From positions 1,984,001 to 2,048,000 of the forward strand of contig NZ_OZ245785.1 in the NCBI RefSeq assembly GCF_965227785.1: a stretch of 64,000 nucleotides of DNA, written 5' to 3'. The DNA is from Gracilimonas sp965227785 (lineage in GTDB: Bacteria; Bacteroidota; Rhodothermia; Balneolales; Balneolaceae). Under the pieces are notes generated by a model. The model was not told where the DNA came from. It made no database searches and saw nothing but the letters and a program-made list of their open reading frames with translations. The position numbers and the translations under genes are program-made. This document shows, piece after piece, positions 35,736 to 44,669 of this stretch (position 1 is the stretch's first letter; each line of letters begins with the position of its first letter).

Positions 35736-36461
35736 TTACGACAAGAAAGCAATTACCATGATGTCGTAAATAGCGTGAGTCCACGCCGCCACACCAAATC
35801 CTCTCCAAACATAAATTCCATTCAGTATTAAACCAAATAAAAACCGATATAAAAAAGATCCTAATGTGAATGCATCTCCCATTGAGCCAACATAATGTAC
35901 CGCAGAGAATAACAGTGCCGAAAGAACTACTGCAGCAGTTACCCCGGCCCATTTTTTCCCAAAAACTTTTGTGAAAAGGAGTATAAACAGGGTAACGAGA
36001 ATCACCCTAAAGAAAAGTTCTTCATATAAACCCGCGCCCAAAGAAAGAGCTAATTGTTGTGTTACAGATAAACTGCTAATCGGGTCAGAGGCCGCTATAT
36101 TCAACACCAACGACACCAGAGACTGGCTGATAAAGGCCACAACTATAGCATATACGGTGGACTCAAGAATCAAAACCGGAAAGTATGAGAAGCGAAGGGT
36201 TTTCAGTCGTTCTCGCTCTTTATATACAATGAAAAGCCCGATAAGCACAACAACCAGCAATGAGAACGAGACTGCATTTACCCCGAGGTATGTAAACAGG
36301 CTTTTGATCCACACATCTACGCTAATCCGAACTATGGAATCTCCTACGGGCTGTGAAATCACAATCAAAAGCTCATAGAGCAGAAACAGCGGTAAACTTA
36401 CAAGGAAGCTATACAGTAAGTTATTGGTGTTCTCAAAATATGATTTAACAGGGTTAGTCAT
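35736..36461 (-). CDS. CPBP-family intramembrane metalloprotease
   Basis: A 241-residue polytopic membrane protein with about seven hydrophobic segments. The Abi/CAAX-protease motifs are present: the glutamate pair and arginine in GLYEELFFRVILV and the histidine in LLFSAVHYVG; a third motif lies in FLFGLILNGIYVWRG. The family cleaves membrane proteins or confers bacteriocin self-immunity; no peptide-bacteriocin gene is near. It overlaps the LysM/RlpA gene by eight bases and so shares its transcript. Confidence 0.9.
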   Translation of the reverse strand: MTNPVKSYFENTNNLLYSFLVSLPLFLLYELLIVISQPVGDSIVRISVDVWIKSLFTYLGVNAVSFSLLVVVLIGLFIVYKERERLKTLRFSYFPVLILESTVYAIVVAFISQSLVSLVLNIAASDPISSLSVTQQLALSLGAGLYEELFFRVILVTLFILLFTKVFGKKWAGVTAAVVLSALLFSAVHYVGSMGDAFTLGSFLYRFLFGLILNGIYVWRGFGVAAWTHAIYDIMVIAFLS

Positions 36462-37449
36462 TTATTTCTGTATAAATAGTTACAGCTGGCCGGTCGGATT
36501 CATCGAGCCTGAGTGTACTAAATGCTTTCCCTGAAAGTTTCAGTCCCGCCCCGGTTATACGGTCATTTACCCGAACATACAGCCCATTTCCGGTTTGAGT
36601 ATTCTCAACAAAAATGATGCTCCCCAACGCAATATTAGAATGTGCTGCCGTTAGTGCTTCCTGGTCATAAAGCTCCCCATTTGTAGTAGTTTCCCCAACC
36701 TCAGACTCTTCATACTTGATCACATTCACCTCTCCGAGATCCTGAAGGTTTGCTTTCTGTAAATAAGGATTCTCATATTTTCGGGATGGGGGAAGCAGCA
36801 CGGTTACTTCTTGTCCCTCTGCTAATAAATTCAGTTGCAATTCAGGATTCAGGGACTGAAATTCTTTCTCCGTCATCTTGAATTTCGAAAGCAGCTCGGA
36901 TAAGTCTTCACCCCGCTGCACTTCATAAATGGAAAAAACTCCCTGAGGAGATGACTCTTCTGAGAATTCCGATACAGATGGAGCCGCACTTACTTTCTTC
37001 TTCACTGCCAGACGCTGCCCAATACTCAGGTTTGATCCAGAAATATTATTCAGTTCCCGAAGCTGATCGACCGTCATATTATGATCCCGGGCAATCTGAT
37101 ACATCGTATCCCCGCTTTTTACTATATAAAACACATTTTGTGATTCTGAGGTCTGATTAACCAGCGGGTCAGAATTGTCTTCTTCAGCCGGGGGCTCGGT
37201 TTGAGCTTCTTCTTCATTTTGGATGAAGTAAACCAGCTCCTGACCGAGCTCTATCTCATTCCCTGAAAGTTCATTCCATTGTTTAAGCTCTGCAATAGTT
37301 ACGTTCAGCTTTTTCGAAATCCCGTAGAGCGTGTCACCTTGTTTAACCTGATAGGTTGAGCGTTCTTGTGCAAGCAAGGCAGTACTGGCAAATAGCATCA
37401 CCACAAATAGTGCAGATAGTTTTTTCAGAAAAGCTGATGTATTCTTCAT
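36454..37449 (-). CDS. Secreted LysM protein with RlpA-like double-psi barrel
   Basis: A 331-residue exported protein. A signal peptide (residues 1-27, ending LLAQ) precedes two clear LysM domains (YQVKQGDTLYGISKKLNV and YIVKSGDTMYQIARDHNM) and a third weaker one (YEVQRGEDLSELLSKF). The last 100 residues form an RlpA-like barrel: TNGELYD, EALTAAHSNIALGS and YVRVNDRITG. The Glu, His and Asp positions used by RlpA lytic transglycosylase all appear to be kept, so peptidoglycan cleavage is plausible. It sits between a TPR gene and the CPBP gene with four- and eight-base overlaps. Confidence 0.9.
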   Translation of the reverse strand: MKNTSAFLKKLSALFVVMLFASTALLAQERSTYQVKQGDTLYGISKKLNVTIAELKQWNELSGNEIELGQELVYFIQNEEEAQTEPPAEEDNSDPLVNQTSESQNVFYIVKSGDTMYQIARDHNMTVDQLRELNNISGSNLSIGQRLAVKKKVSAAPSVSEFSEESSPQGVFSIYEVQRGEDLSELLSKFKMTEKEFQSLNPELQLNLLAEGQEVTVLLPPSRKYENPYLQKANLQDLGEVNVIKYEESEVGETTTNGELYDQEALTAAHSNIALGSIIFVENTQTGNGLYVRVNDRITGAGLKLSGKAFSTLRLDESDRPAVTIYTEIND

Positions 37450-37778
37450 GACTGTTCGTCCATTTCGATTTCAAGATTCAACAATGCTCCGGAAAGCTCC
37501 GATTTTGTATGGTTGTCGTTCTGAGTTTCCGCTACTTTGATACCCTCTTTATAGGTGTCGAGCGCTTTTTTGTTCTCTCCCAGAGCTTCATACAATTTTG
37601 CGAGATGATAATACACTCCTATATAATTCGGGTCGCTGGTTCTGATGGCCTCAAACAAGACCCGGGCTTTTGAAGTCTCATCAATCTTCAACATTTCCAG
37701 CGCCAGGGCAAACTTGTAGAAAGAGTCATCAGGATGATCTTTCACTTTTTGTGCCAACGTGGAAATTCGTGAACTCAT
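37446..37778 (-). CDS. Small tetratricopeptide-repeat protein
   Basis: A 110-residue all-helical protein with about two and a half TPR units: DSFYKFALALEMLKIDETSKARVLFEAI, then YIGVYYHLAKLYEALGENKKALDTYKEGI. No signal peptide or membrane helix is seen, so it is probably cytoplasmic and mediates protein contacts. It overlaps aroC by four bases upstream and the LysM/RlpA gene by four bases downstream. Its partner cannot be told from sequence. Confidence 0.88.
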   Translation of the reverse strand: MSSRISTLAQKVKDHPDDSFYKFALALEMLKIDETSKARVLFEAIRTSDPNYIGVYYHLAKLYEALGENKKALDTYKEGIKVAETQNDNHTKSELSGALLNLEIEMDEQS

Positions 37779-38959
37779 TGTACAGCAGCCTTTACATTTG
37801 CTTCGATGTCTTCAATGGAGTCGCCGCCAAACTTCTCCAAAAATGCATTAGCAAGCACCGGGGCGAGCACGCTCTCCGCAACTACAACTGCTCTTGGCAA
37901 CGCACATACATCGGAACGCTCGTACCGCGTCTCCGTTTCTTCCTTCGTTTTCATATCCACAGTACTAAGCGGATTCAGCATGGTAGGAATGGGTTTCATC
38001 ACGCCCCGGAGTATAATCGGCATTCCGGTACTCATGCCTCCTTCGATACCGCCCATACGGTTCGTGCGACGACCAAAGCTGTTATTTTCATAAGTGATTT
38101 CATCGTGGACTTCATGCCCGGGACGATGTCCGGCTTCAAACCCGAGCCCAATCTCTACACCCTTCATTGCCTGGGTTGACATAATTGCCTGTGCAAGCTG
38201 ACCATCCAGCTTACGATCCCAGTGCACGTAACTGCCTAATCCAACGGGAAGCCCGGTAATCACAATTTCATAGATACCCCCGAGAGATGATCCTTCTTTT
38301 CGTCGTACTTTAATTTCTTCTCTCATCTGTTGGGATAACTCTTCATCCAGACAGCGTACATCCGACTCATCGGCCGCTTTGTATATTGCTTCCGCTCCTT
38401 TATCTGCCAGCGGGTCAGCAATAGTTCGCACTTCATCCCAACTTTCAAAACCCATCGAACCGATCCGTAACACATGGCCGCCAATCTCGATTCCGAAGTG
38501 TTTTAAAAACTTTCGGGCAATACTACAGCAGGCAACACGCATGGCTGTTTCACGAGCACTTGACCGCTCAATTACCGGGCGGATGTCATCAAAATTATAT
38601 TTCTGAGCGCCTACCAAATCGGCATGTCCGGGGCGTGGAAGGGTTATTTTCTCTATTCCCTCTGCCTCTTCTTTTTTGTTCATCACGGTTGGCCAGCCGG
38701 CATCATCTTTCTCAAATGCCCGGTTTGGCATGCTCATGGCTATAGGACCGCCCATGGTTTTCCCAAACCGCAGCCCGGAACTGATAGTAGCGAAGTCTTT
38801 TTCAAAAGCCATTCGTCCACCACGCCCATAGCCCTGCTGCCTGCGTACAAGGTGGGTGGCAATTTCTTCTTCGGTAAGAGGTAATCCTGCCGGAACTCCT
38901 TCTACAATTCCCGTTAGTGACGGGCCGTGTGATTCTCCGGCTGTTATATATCTGATCAT
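37775..38959 (-). CDS. aroC: Chorismate synthase
   Basis: Cytoplasmic enzyme making chorismate from EPSP, the last shikimate step; needs reduced FMN. The 394-residue protein shows all three family signatures: AGESHGPSLTGIVEGVPAGL at the start, GKTMGGPIAMS and RPGHADLVGAQKYNF in the middle, and GIEGGMSTGMPIILRGVMKPIPT near residue 300, with SDVCALPRAVVVAESVLA later. It leads the operon aroC-TPR-LysM/RlpA-CPBP, held together by short overlaps. aroQ of the same pathway lies at 53.6 kb. Confidence 0.97.
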   Translation of the reverse strand: MIRYITAGESHGPSLTGIVEGVPAGLPLTEEEIATHLVRRQQGYGRGGRMAFEKDFATISSGLRFGKTMGGPIAMSMPNRAFEKDDAGWPTVMNKKEEAEGIEKITLPRPGHADLVGAQKYNFDDIRPVIERSSARETAMRVACCSIARKFLKHFGIEIGGHVLRIGSMGFESWDEVRTIADPLADKGAEAIYKAADESDVRCLDEELSQQMREEIKVRRKEGSSLGGIYEIVITGLPVGLGSYVHWDRKLDGQLAQAIMSTQAMKGVEIGLGFEAGHRPGHEVHDEITYENNSFGRRTNRMGGIEGGMSTGMPIILRGVMKPIPTMLNPLSTVDMKTKEETETRYERSDVCALPRAVVVAESVLAPVLANAFLEKFGGDSIEDIEANVKAAVQ

Positions 38960-39134
38960 TCGTTTTGTTAAATCTATTGAATTTGTTCTGCTCGCCCTGA
39001 TAGTGTTCGGTTATCTTTACAAACTTCCATTTGAGTTCTATCCGAGGGTCTTAAGATAATCATAGTATTACCCGAATTTATAAGAGAATCTCTGCCTGAA
39101 TTAAGTTTTTTCGACGGTTCTTTTCGTGATTCGT

Positions 39135-40112
39135 CTAATCTAAATCAGTCTTTAAACTAATTCGTGTAATACCACCTAATCGGGAATACGAATTCCGGCT
39201 CAGGTCAACAACAATCGATTTGATATTAATTCCAACTCCGAATGCGATACCGGCCAGGTCAAAGTCTTGCCCTGTTTGTGTTTGCTCGTGTAAATAATGA
39301 TCGTAGCCTAACCGCACGGTTACATTCTCCCCAAAGTTGGTCTCTCCTCCAAAAATCACATGGCGAAATACATTATCAACAAATGAAGGCTTCCCGGTTT
39401 CTCCAAATACACGTAAGTCCCAGTCATTAAGCTTTTTAAGGGTGAGACTGAGCTGAAACGGAAAAGCTTCCGGTTTTTTTGTGAAGCCCACCGACACATC
39501 CAGCGGTAGGGGCTCCCGGTCATCAGCATAAGCCGTTATCTGCCCCCCTAAATTTCGAATTGAAACCCCAGCACTAAAATGGCTGGTCGTATCCTGATAA
39601 AACACCCCTCCTGAAAAAGCCACAGCACTTGATTTATAGGAAGCGTAAGAAGAGTGAATAAAATCGATGCCCGCGCCAACGGTGATTTTTTTTGATAGGG
39701 GAAGACTATAAGCTCCGGTTAGGGCAATGTCATTTGCGTTGAAATTACCGAGGTCATTACCGTCTTCATCCAGCCGGTCAAATTCACCGTAGCCAACGAA
39801 TCGAATTCCGGCTGCTATAGTCCCGATTTTATCAAACTCGTAAGCTCCACTTGTAAAGCCCATGTTGGCATCGGCAAAAAAGTTGAGATAAGACACTGAT
39901 ACTGAACCCGATGCTCCACTATTCAGGTATGCCGGATTTACATGTATAAGGCTGAAATCAGCATCGTATAATCCAACGTGATTTCCTCCGAGAGCCGCTA
40001 TTCGGGCTGTTGGGGTAACATCTAAAAAACGAAATACACTTGATGTATTTGACTGCGCCACCGTACATTGGGCACCAACAAAAAACACCAATATGGTTAA
40101 CAGTAATCTCAC
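39135..40112 (-). CDS. porQ: Type IX secretion system protein PorQ-like
   Basis: An outer-membrane beta-barrel of the PorV/PorQ group, which serves the type IX secretion apparatus. A signal peptide ends at CTVAQ; the mature start FLDVTPTARIAALGGNHVGLYDADFSLIHVNPAYL is the diagnostic stretch. Alternating amphipathic strands follow, and the protein ends in ITRISLKTDLD, an outer-membrane-like terminal strand. Length is 325 residues. The start is a GTG at 40112. The gene stands alone between aroC and the divergent mlaE. It supports the assignment of the ELWxxDGT protein as type IX cargo. Confidence 0.88.
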   Translation of the reverse strand: MRLLLTILVFFVGAQCTVAQSNTSSVFRFLDVTPTARIAALGGNHVGLYDADFSLIHVNPAYLNSGASGSVSVSYLNFFADANMGFTSGAYEFDKIGTIAAGIRFVGYGEFDRLDEDGNDLGNFNANDIALTGAYSLPLSKKITVGAGIDFIHSSYASYKSSAVAFSGGVFYQDTTSHFSAGVSIRNLGGQITAYADDREPLPLDVSVGFTKKPEAFPFQLSLTLKKLNDWDLRVFGETGKPSFVDNVFRHVIFGGETNFGENVTVRLGYDHYLHEQTQTGQDFDLAGIAFGVGINIKSIVVDLSRNSYSRLGGITRISLKTDLD

Positions 40113-40203
40113 GGTATTTAACTATATATAAATCACAATTGGCAAAAATCTTTTGTAATATAATCAAATGCTTCGGCAATACGTCAAGATTATTGATTAA
40201 GAA

Positions 40204-40962
40204 ATGATTTCCAACTTCCCAGGCGCGGCCGGTTTAAAACAATTTGGCCAGTACGCAAAGCTTTTATATCAGGCATTACGTTCATCCACCGAGTTTAGCA
40301 CCTATCGCAACAACCTGTTCCAGGAGTTTGTGAAGGTTGGCTATGAGTCTATCCCCATTATCTTTTTGGTGGGTATTTTTACAGGAGCTGTACTTACCCT
40401 TCAAACAGCTTACCAGCTGGACACAGACATTTACCCAAGCTCTATCATTGGTTCTATTGTGGCTCAATCTATCGTTATTGAACTGGCAGCTGTGATCAGC
40501 GCACTTGTTTTGGCCGGAAAGGTAGGTGCCCGAATTTCCACAGAGTTGGGAACCATGCGGGTAAGTGAGCAGATAGACGCATTGGAATCAATGGGCTTTA
40601 ATTCCGTCTCCTTTTTAGTGGTACCGCGCATTTTAGCCGGACTGCTGATGTTTCCCGTTCTTTATGTAACGGCTGCCGTATTTGGAATTATTGGAGGCGT
40701 CACTGCCGGAGCACTGGATGGTATCCTCCCCGCTGCAGAATTTATGGAGGGCGCCCGCGCTTTCTTTTTTGAATCAGATATCATTTTCGGGCTGTTGAAA
40801 TCGGTTGTTTTTGGGTTTGTGATTACCTCTATTTCCTGCTTTAAAGGATATTTTGCTTTTGGCGGAGCCGAAGGTGTGGGAACCGCAACTACACAAGCAA
40901 CGGTTTTAAGTTGTATCTTTGTGCTGCTGGCCGATTTTGCCTTAGCCGCAATATTACTCTAA
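40204..40962 (+). CDS. mlaE: MlaE-family ABC permease
   Basis: Integral membrane permease of the MCE phospholipid transport system. The 252-residue product has five or six membrane helices and the family core LVGIFTGAVLTLQTAYQL, ISALVLAGKVGARISTELGTM, RVSEQIDALESMGFN and a C-terminal ISCFKGYFAFGGAEGVGTATT. It begins the mlaE-mlaF-mlaD run: mlaF starts four bases after its stop. The complex moves phospholipids between inner and outer membranes. mlaA, mlaB and mlaC are not in this window. Confidence 0.95.
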   Translation: MISNFPGAAGLKQFGQYAKLLYQALRSSTEFSTYRNNLFQEFVKVGYESIPIIFLVGIFTGAVLTLQTAYQLDTDIYPSSIIGSIVAQSIVIELAAVISALVLAGKVGARISTELGTMRVSEQIDALESMGFNSVSFLVVPRILAGLLMFPVLYVTAAVFGIIGGVTAGALDGILPAAEFMEGARAFFFESDIIFGLLKSVVFGFVITSISCFKGYFAFGGAEGVGTATTQATVLSCIFVLLADFALAAILL

Positions 40963-40966
40963 GATC

Positions 40967-41716
40967 ATGATTGAGATTAAAAATCTTACTAAAAGCTTTG
41001 GTGATAACCTCGTGTGGAGTGATGTTTCCTTTACAATCGAGGATGGAGAAACCACGGCTGTGATCGGAAAGTCCGGCTGTGGAAAGTCAGTATTGCTGAA
41101 ACACCTGAACGCCCTTTTATATCCGGATGAAGGTGAGGTTTTAATAGATGGGAAGTGCGTTTTTGAGCTGAGTTATTCTCAACTCAGGAAAGTCCGTCAG
41201 CGTTTTGGAATTTTATTTCAGGGAGGTGCTTTATTTGATTCTATAAGTACTTACGAAAATGTGGCATTCCCTCTACGCTATTTTACCGAACAGACCGAAG
41301 AGGAGATTGAACATAACGTGATGGAAGCCCTCGGAATGGTGAACCTGGAACATGCCGGGGAGAAATCAACATCCGAGCTTTCCGGAGGAATGAGAAAACG
41401 GGTGGGCCTGGCACGAGCCATTATCCTGAAACCGGACTATTTGCTGTATGATGAGCCTACTTCCGGGCTCGACCCACGCACATCCGAAGAAATTAACGAG
41501 CTGATTAATACCATGGCCGACAGCCTGGATATCACCTCCATTGTTATCACTCACGACATGCACAGCGTGTTAGAGGTGGCAGAAAAAGTGGCCTTCCTGG
41601 ATGAACAAAAATTAAGTTGGTTCGGTAAAACGGAAGACATGAAACACAGCGACAATAAAAATTTGATTGATTTCATTTCGGCAAGTGAATATCAAATAAC
41701 TAAAAAAACTGCATAG
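40967..41716 (+). CDS. mlaF: MlaF-family ABC transporter ATP-binding protein
   Basis: ATPase of the MCE lipid transporter, 249 residues. Walker A AVIGKSGCGKSVLLKHL, Q loop ILFQGGALFDS, signature STSELSGGMRKRVGLARAI, Walker B YLLYDEPTSGLDP and switch histidine ITHDMHSVL are all intact; GGALFDS is a feature of the MlaF branch. It lies between the permease and the MCE-domain gene, with which it must form the complex at the cytoplasmic face. Confidence 0.95.
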   Translation: MIEIKNLTKSFGDNLVWSDVSFTIEDGETTAVIGKSGCGKSVLLKHLNALLYPDEGEVLIDGKCVFELSYSQLRKVRQRFGILFQGGALFDSISTYENVAFPLRYFTEQTEEEIEHNVMEALGMVNLEHAGEKSTSELSGGMRKRVGLARAIILKPDYLLYDEPTSGLDPRTSEEINELINTMADSLDITSIVITHDMHSVLEVAEKVAFLDEQKLSWFGKTEDMKHSDNKNLIDFISASEYQITKKTA

Positions 41717-41727
41717 GAGAACTTGTT

Positions 41728-42660
41728 TTGGCAAAAGTGTCCAACGAACTAAAAATAGGGATCACGGTAGTGGTGGCTATTATTGTAGCCTTTATCGGAT
41801 ACCGGGTTATGAAAGACATCCCCCTGTTTCGCACTTCAACCACCATATATACTAAATTTGACCAGGTTTATGGACTCATTCCCGGGAATGTTGTGAACGT
41901 GAAGGGCTTCAAAATCGGAAGTGTAAAAGAAATGGAGCTGCTGATTTCGGACTCCACCCTGGTAACCATGAATATAGAAGAAGGGTATCAAATACCTAAA
42001 GGTTCTATTGCTGTACTTAAATCCAGCGGGGTGCTTGGCGGGAAATTCATTGAAATTCAAAAAGCCGACTCCACTGAAATGGTTCCGCATCAGGGATCTA
42101 TTAAAGGAGTGTTTGAGCAGGGTATGATGGATACCTTTGCCGAAGAGGGGGAAAAACTCAGTAATGATATCTCCGGCTCTATCCGTGGAGTTGAGAAGCT
42201 GGTGACCAGCCTCAACGAAACACTGGATGATGAAAATAAAGAGAATATTACCGGTATCATCCAAAACCTTAAATCCAGCACAGGTTCATTGAACGAGCTG
42301 ATCCGAAAAAAACAATCGGATCTGGATGCGATGATCACCTCTGCTAAACAAACCATGCAAAACATGGACGACCTCAGTTCTGAAAACAAAGAAAAGCTGA
42401 GTTCTTTGATCACCAACCTGGAAGCCACCAGTGTTGAATTGGAAGCGCTGAGCTCCGGTTTAAATGAGACTAACCTTACCCTGAATGAAGTGCTGACCAA
42501 GATTAATAACGGAGAAGGAACCCTTGGAAAAATGGTCAATGACCCTTCTCTATACAATAATGTGGATAGCTTGTCTTTTAATTTAAACCGGCTGATTAAA
42601 AACATGAACGATGAGCCCGGAAAATATTTGAAGCATATGAGACTTATTGAGGTATTTTAA
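41728..42660 (+). CDS. mlaD: MlaD-family MCE-domain protein with long coiled-coil
   Basis: Substrate-binding subunit of the MCE lipid transporter. One membrane helix (residues 9-28, GITVVVAIIVAFIGYRV) anchors it; the MCE domain follows at about residues 37-115 (YTKFDQVYGLIPGNVVNVKGFKIGSV, GVLGGKFIEIQ). The C-terminal 190 residues are mostly coiled-coil, longer than the E. coli MlaD tail and typical of Bacteroidetes. The start is a TTG at 41728 with AGGAGA eight bases before it. The gene is third in the mlaEFD run. Confidence 0.93.
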   Translation: MAKVSNELKIGITVVVAIIVAFIGYRVMKDIPLFRTSTTIYTKFDQVYGLIPGNVVNVKGFKIGSVKEMELLISDSTLVTMNIEEGYQIPKGSIAVLKSSGVLGGKFIEIQKADSTEMVPHQGSIKGVFEQGMMDTFAEEGEKLSNDISGSIRGVEKLVTSLNETLDDENKENITGIIQNLKSSTGSLNELIRKKQSDLDAMITSAKQTMQNMDDLSSENKEKLSSLITNLEATSVELEALSSGLNETNLTLNEVLTKINNGEGTLGKMVNDPSLYNNVDSLSFNLNRLIKNMNDEPGKYLKHMRLIEVF

Positions 42661-42796
42661 CCCCAACCTTATTGCTGAATTTGCTTTCAATTCCTTGGGT
42701 ATTCACTTATATTTCCAAGCTTACTGCCAGAGGTTAAAAAGACACCTGCAGTAATCAAATCGCAATTTAATTAATGTTTTTTAGAGGTAACCTTTT

Positions 42797-44572
42797 ATGG
42801 GTGTAATGGAAAAAATGAGAAACAGCACCGGTGTCATCTTGTGGGTGCTGATTGGATCTTTCGGCCTTCTTTGGGTTTTGTCTGATGTAAACTTTTTTGA
42901 AGCCATGCAGGCCGGACCAAGTTCATTAGGTAGTGTGAATGGTGATAAGATCTCCAATGAAGAATATCAAAGCCGTATCCAGTATTATTCTAATGCATAC
43001 AGCCAGCAAACCGGAAACTCGTTAACACCGGAAATGCGTGCTTATTATGAAACTCAAGCCTGGAATGAGCTGGTGAACTCCCGCCTGCTCCGCCAAAAAA
43101 TGGATGACCTGGGCATCACCGTTTCAGACCAGGAAGTGCTGGATATGGTATATGGCGACAATCCTGCCCCTGTAATTCGTCAAAACTTTACCCGAGAGGA
43201 CGGCACCATTGACCGCGCAGCCGTTCAACAGGTTCTTTCTTCCAGTGAGTTTTCTCAACAAGCTGTTGCCCTTGAGATGCAACTCCGGGAACAGCGCCGT
43301 CAGCAAAAGCTAAACAATTATATCTCGGCCGGACTTCAGGTAACCGAGGCAGAAGTTGAAAGAGACTTTGTTAAGAATAACAGTACGGCAAACGTAAACT
43401 ACATTCGTTTTCCATACAGTGAAGTAACCGAGCAACAACTGGAAATTTCTGATGCCGAACTCCGCGAGTTTTACAACAAAAACAGAGAACGCTACAGCCG
43501 CGACGAGAGCTATCGCATTCAGTACGTTACTTTCAGCAAGCTGCCAACTGCAAGCGATACTACCCAGATTATGGAAGATATTCGTGAGCTGAAAACTCCT
43601 TTTGCGGATACCGAAAATGACTCTCTGTTCTTAGCTCGCCAGGGTTCTTCTACTCAATACAGAAATGCTTTTGTGTCTGAAAATGACATACGGCAAGAAT
43701 ATACTCCCGTTCTTGACCTTGAAGTTGGAGAAGTGTCTGATGTAATCCTGACTTCTAATCAGGCTGCTATACTTAAGAAAACAGCCGAACAGGGTAATGA
43801 AGTTAAGTTTCAAATCATGAGCTATAACATTCAGGCCTTGCCATCAACCATTGATGAAGCAAACGAAGCAGCTGCCGATTTTGAGTTCTTCGCTTCCGAA
43901 GAAAGCTCTTTTGATGAGGAAGCTGATACTCGAGGCTTGGAGGTAAAAGAAGCATTTGCTACCAAAGGAAATGATTTCATTTCCGGACTTGGAAGCAGTA
44001 AGCAAATCATGAATTTCCTGGAATCTGCTGATGAAGGCGACATTTCCAACACTATTGAACTGAGTTCTGACTTTGTTGTGATTCAGGTTGAAGAGATCAC
44101 CCCCGAAGGCTATCGTCCTTTTGATGAAGTTAAGTCACAGGTAGAAACTCTGGTTAAGGTTGAGCGACGAAAAGAACTCACTGTCGAAAAGGTGGAAGAT
44201 CTTTTGGCTCAGAACCAGACACTTTCTGCGTTAGCGGAAAGCACTGAAAAAGAGATCCTCAACGAAGACAACCTCCGCGCAAGTGCAACCGTACTTCCCG
44301 GAGCCGGCAGAGAGCCCCGTGTGGTAGGTGCTATTTTTGCACTCGATGAAGGCCAAACTTCCGGAGTTATTGCCGGAAATAGTGCCGCTTTTGTGGTTGA
44401 GTTGATCAGCAAAATGGAAGCTGATTTAGCAAACTTAACTCCCGACCAGCGACAAACTATTCGCCAGCGTCTGGAACAGCAAAAAACACAAGAGTTCACC
44501 TCTATTTGGTTAGAGCAACTTCGTGAAGCCGCTAACATCGTGGACAACCGAGACCGATTGCTTCAGCAATAG
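42797..44572 (+). CDS. PpiD-like SurA_N-domain periplasmic chaperone, parvulin domain degenerate
   Basis: A 591-residue inner-membrane-anchored folding factor. One helix near residues 12-30 (GVILWVLIGSFGLLWVLSDV) is followed by a SurA N-terminal chaperone domain (VNGDKISNEEYQSRIQYY, AWNELVNSRLLRQKM). The central 240-340 region keeps the position of a parvulin domain but lacks its GDLG and histidine signatures, so isomerase activity is doubtful. A second weaker parvulin-like unit follows before a helical C-terminus. The mlaEFD run ends 136 bases before it and a good terminator follows. Confidence 0.87.
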   Translation: MGVMEKMRNSTGVILWVLIGSFGLLWVLSDVNFFEAMQAGPSSLGSVNGDKISNEEYQSRIQYYSNAYSQQTGNSLTPEMRAYYETQAWNELVNSRLLRQKMDDLGITVSDQEVLDMVYGDNPAPVIRQNFTREDGTIDRAAVQQVLSSSEFSQQAVALEMQLREQRRQQKLNNYISAGLQVTEAEVERDFVKNNSTANVNYIRFPYSEVTEQQLEISDAELREFYNKNRERYSRDESYRIQYVTFSKLPTASDTTQIMEDIRELKTPFADTENDSLFLARQGSSTQYRNAFVSENDIRQEYTPVLDLEVGEVSDVILTSNQAAILKKTAEQGNEVKFQIMSYNIQALPSTIDEANEAAADFEFFASEESSFDEEADTRGLEVKEAFATKGNDFISGLGSSKQIMNFLESADEGDISNTIELSSDFVVIQVEEITPEGYRPFDEVKSQVETLVKVERRKELTVEKVEDLLAQNQTLSALAESTEKEILNEDNLRASATVLPGAGREPRVVGAIFALDEGQTSGVIAGNSAAFVVELISKMEADLANLTPDQRQTIRQRLEQQKTQEFTSIWLEQLREAANIVDNRDRLLQQ

Positions 44573-44597
44573 TTCTTAATCACATTTTTATTTTTTG

Positions 44598-44626
44598 GGG
44601 TGAGAAGTTTCTTCTCACCCTTTTTT
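44598..44626 (+). terminator. Intrinsic terminator after the PpiD-like gene
   Basis: A perfect 10-bp stem (GGGTGAGAAG with CTTCTCACCC), a TTT loop and six T residues. Confidence 0.94.
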
Positions 44627-44669
44627 GTTTAGCCCGCATTCGATTCCCTTAAATCCGTTACATTTCCAC

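Noticed and set aside
42090..42605. Minus-strand Ser-rich frame over mlaD
   Set aside because: Antisense shadow of the coiled-coil of mlaD; low-complexity serine content.
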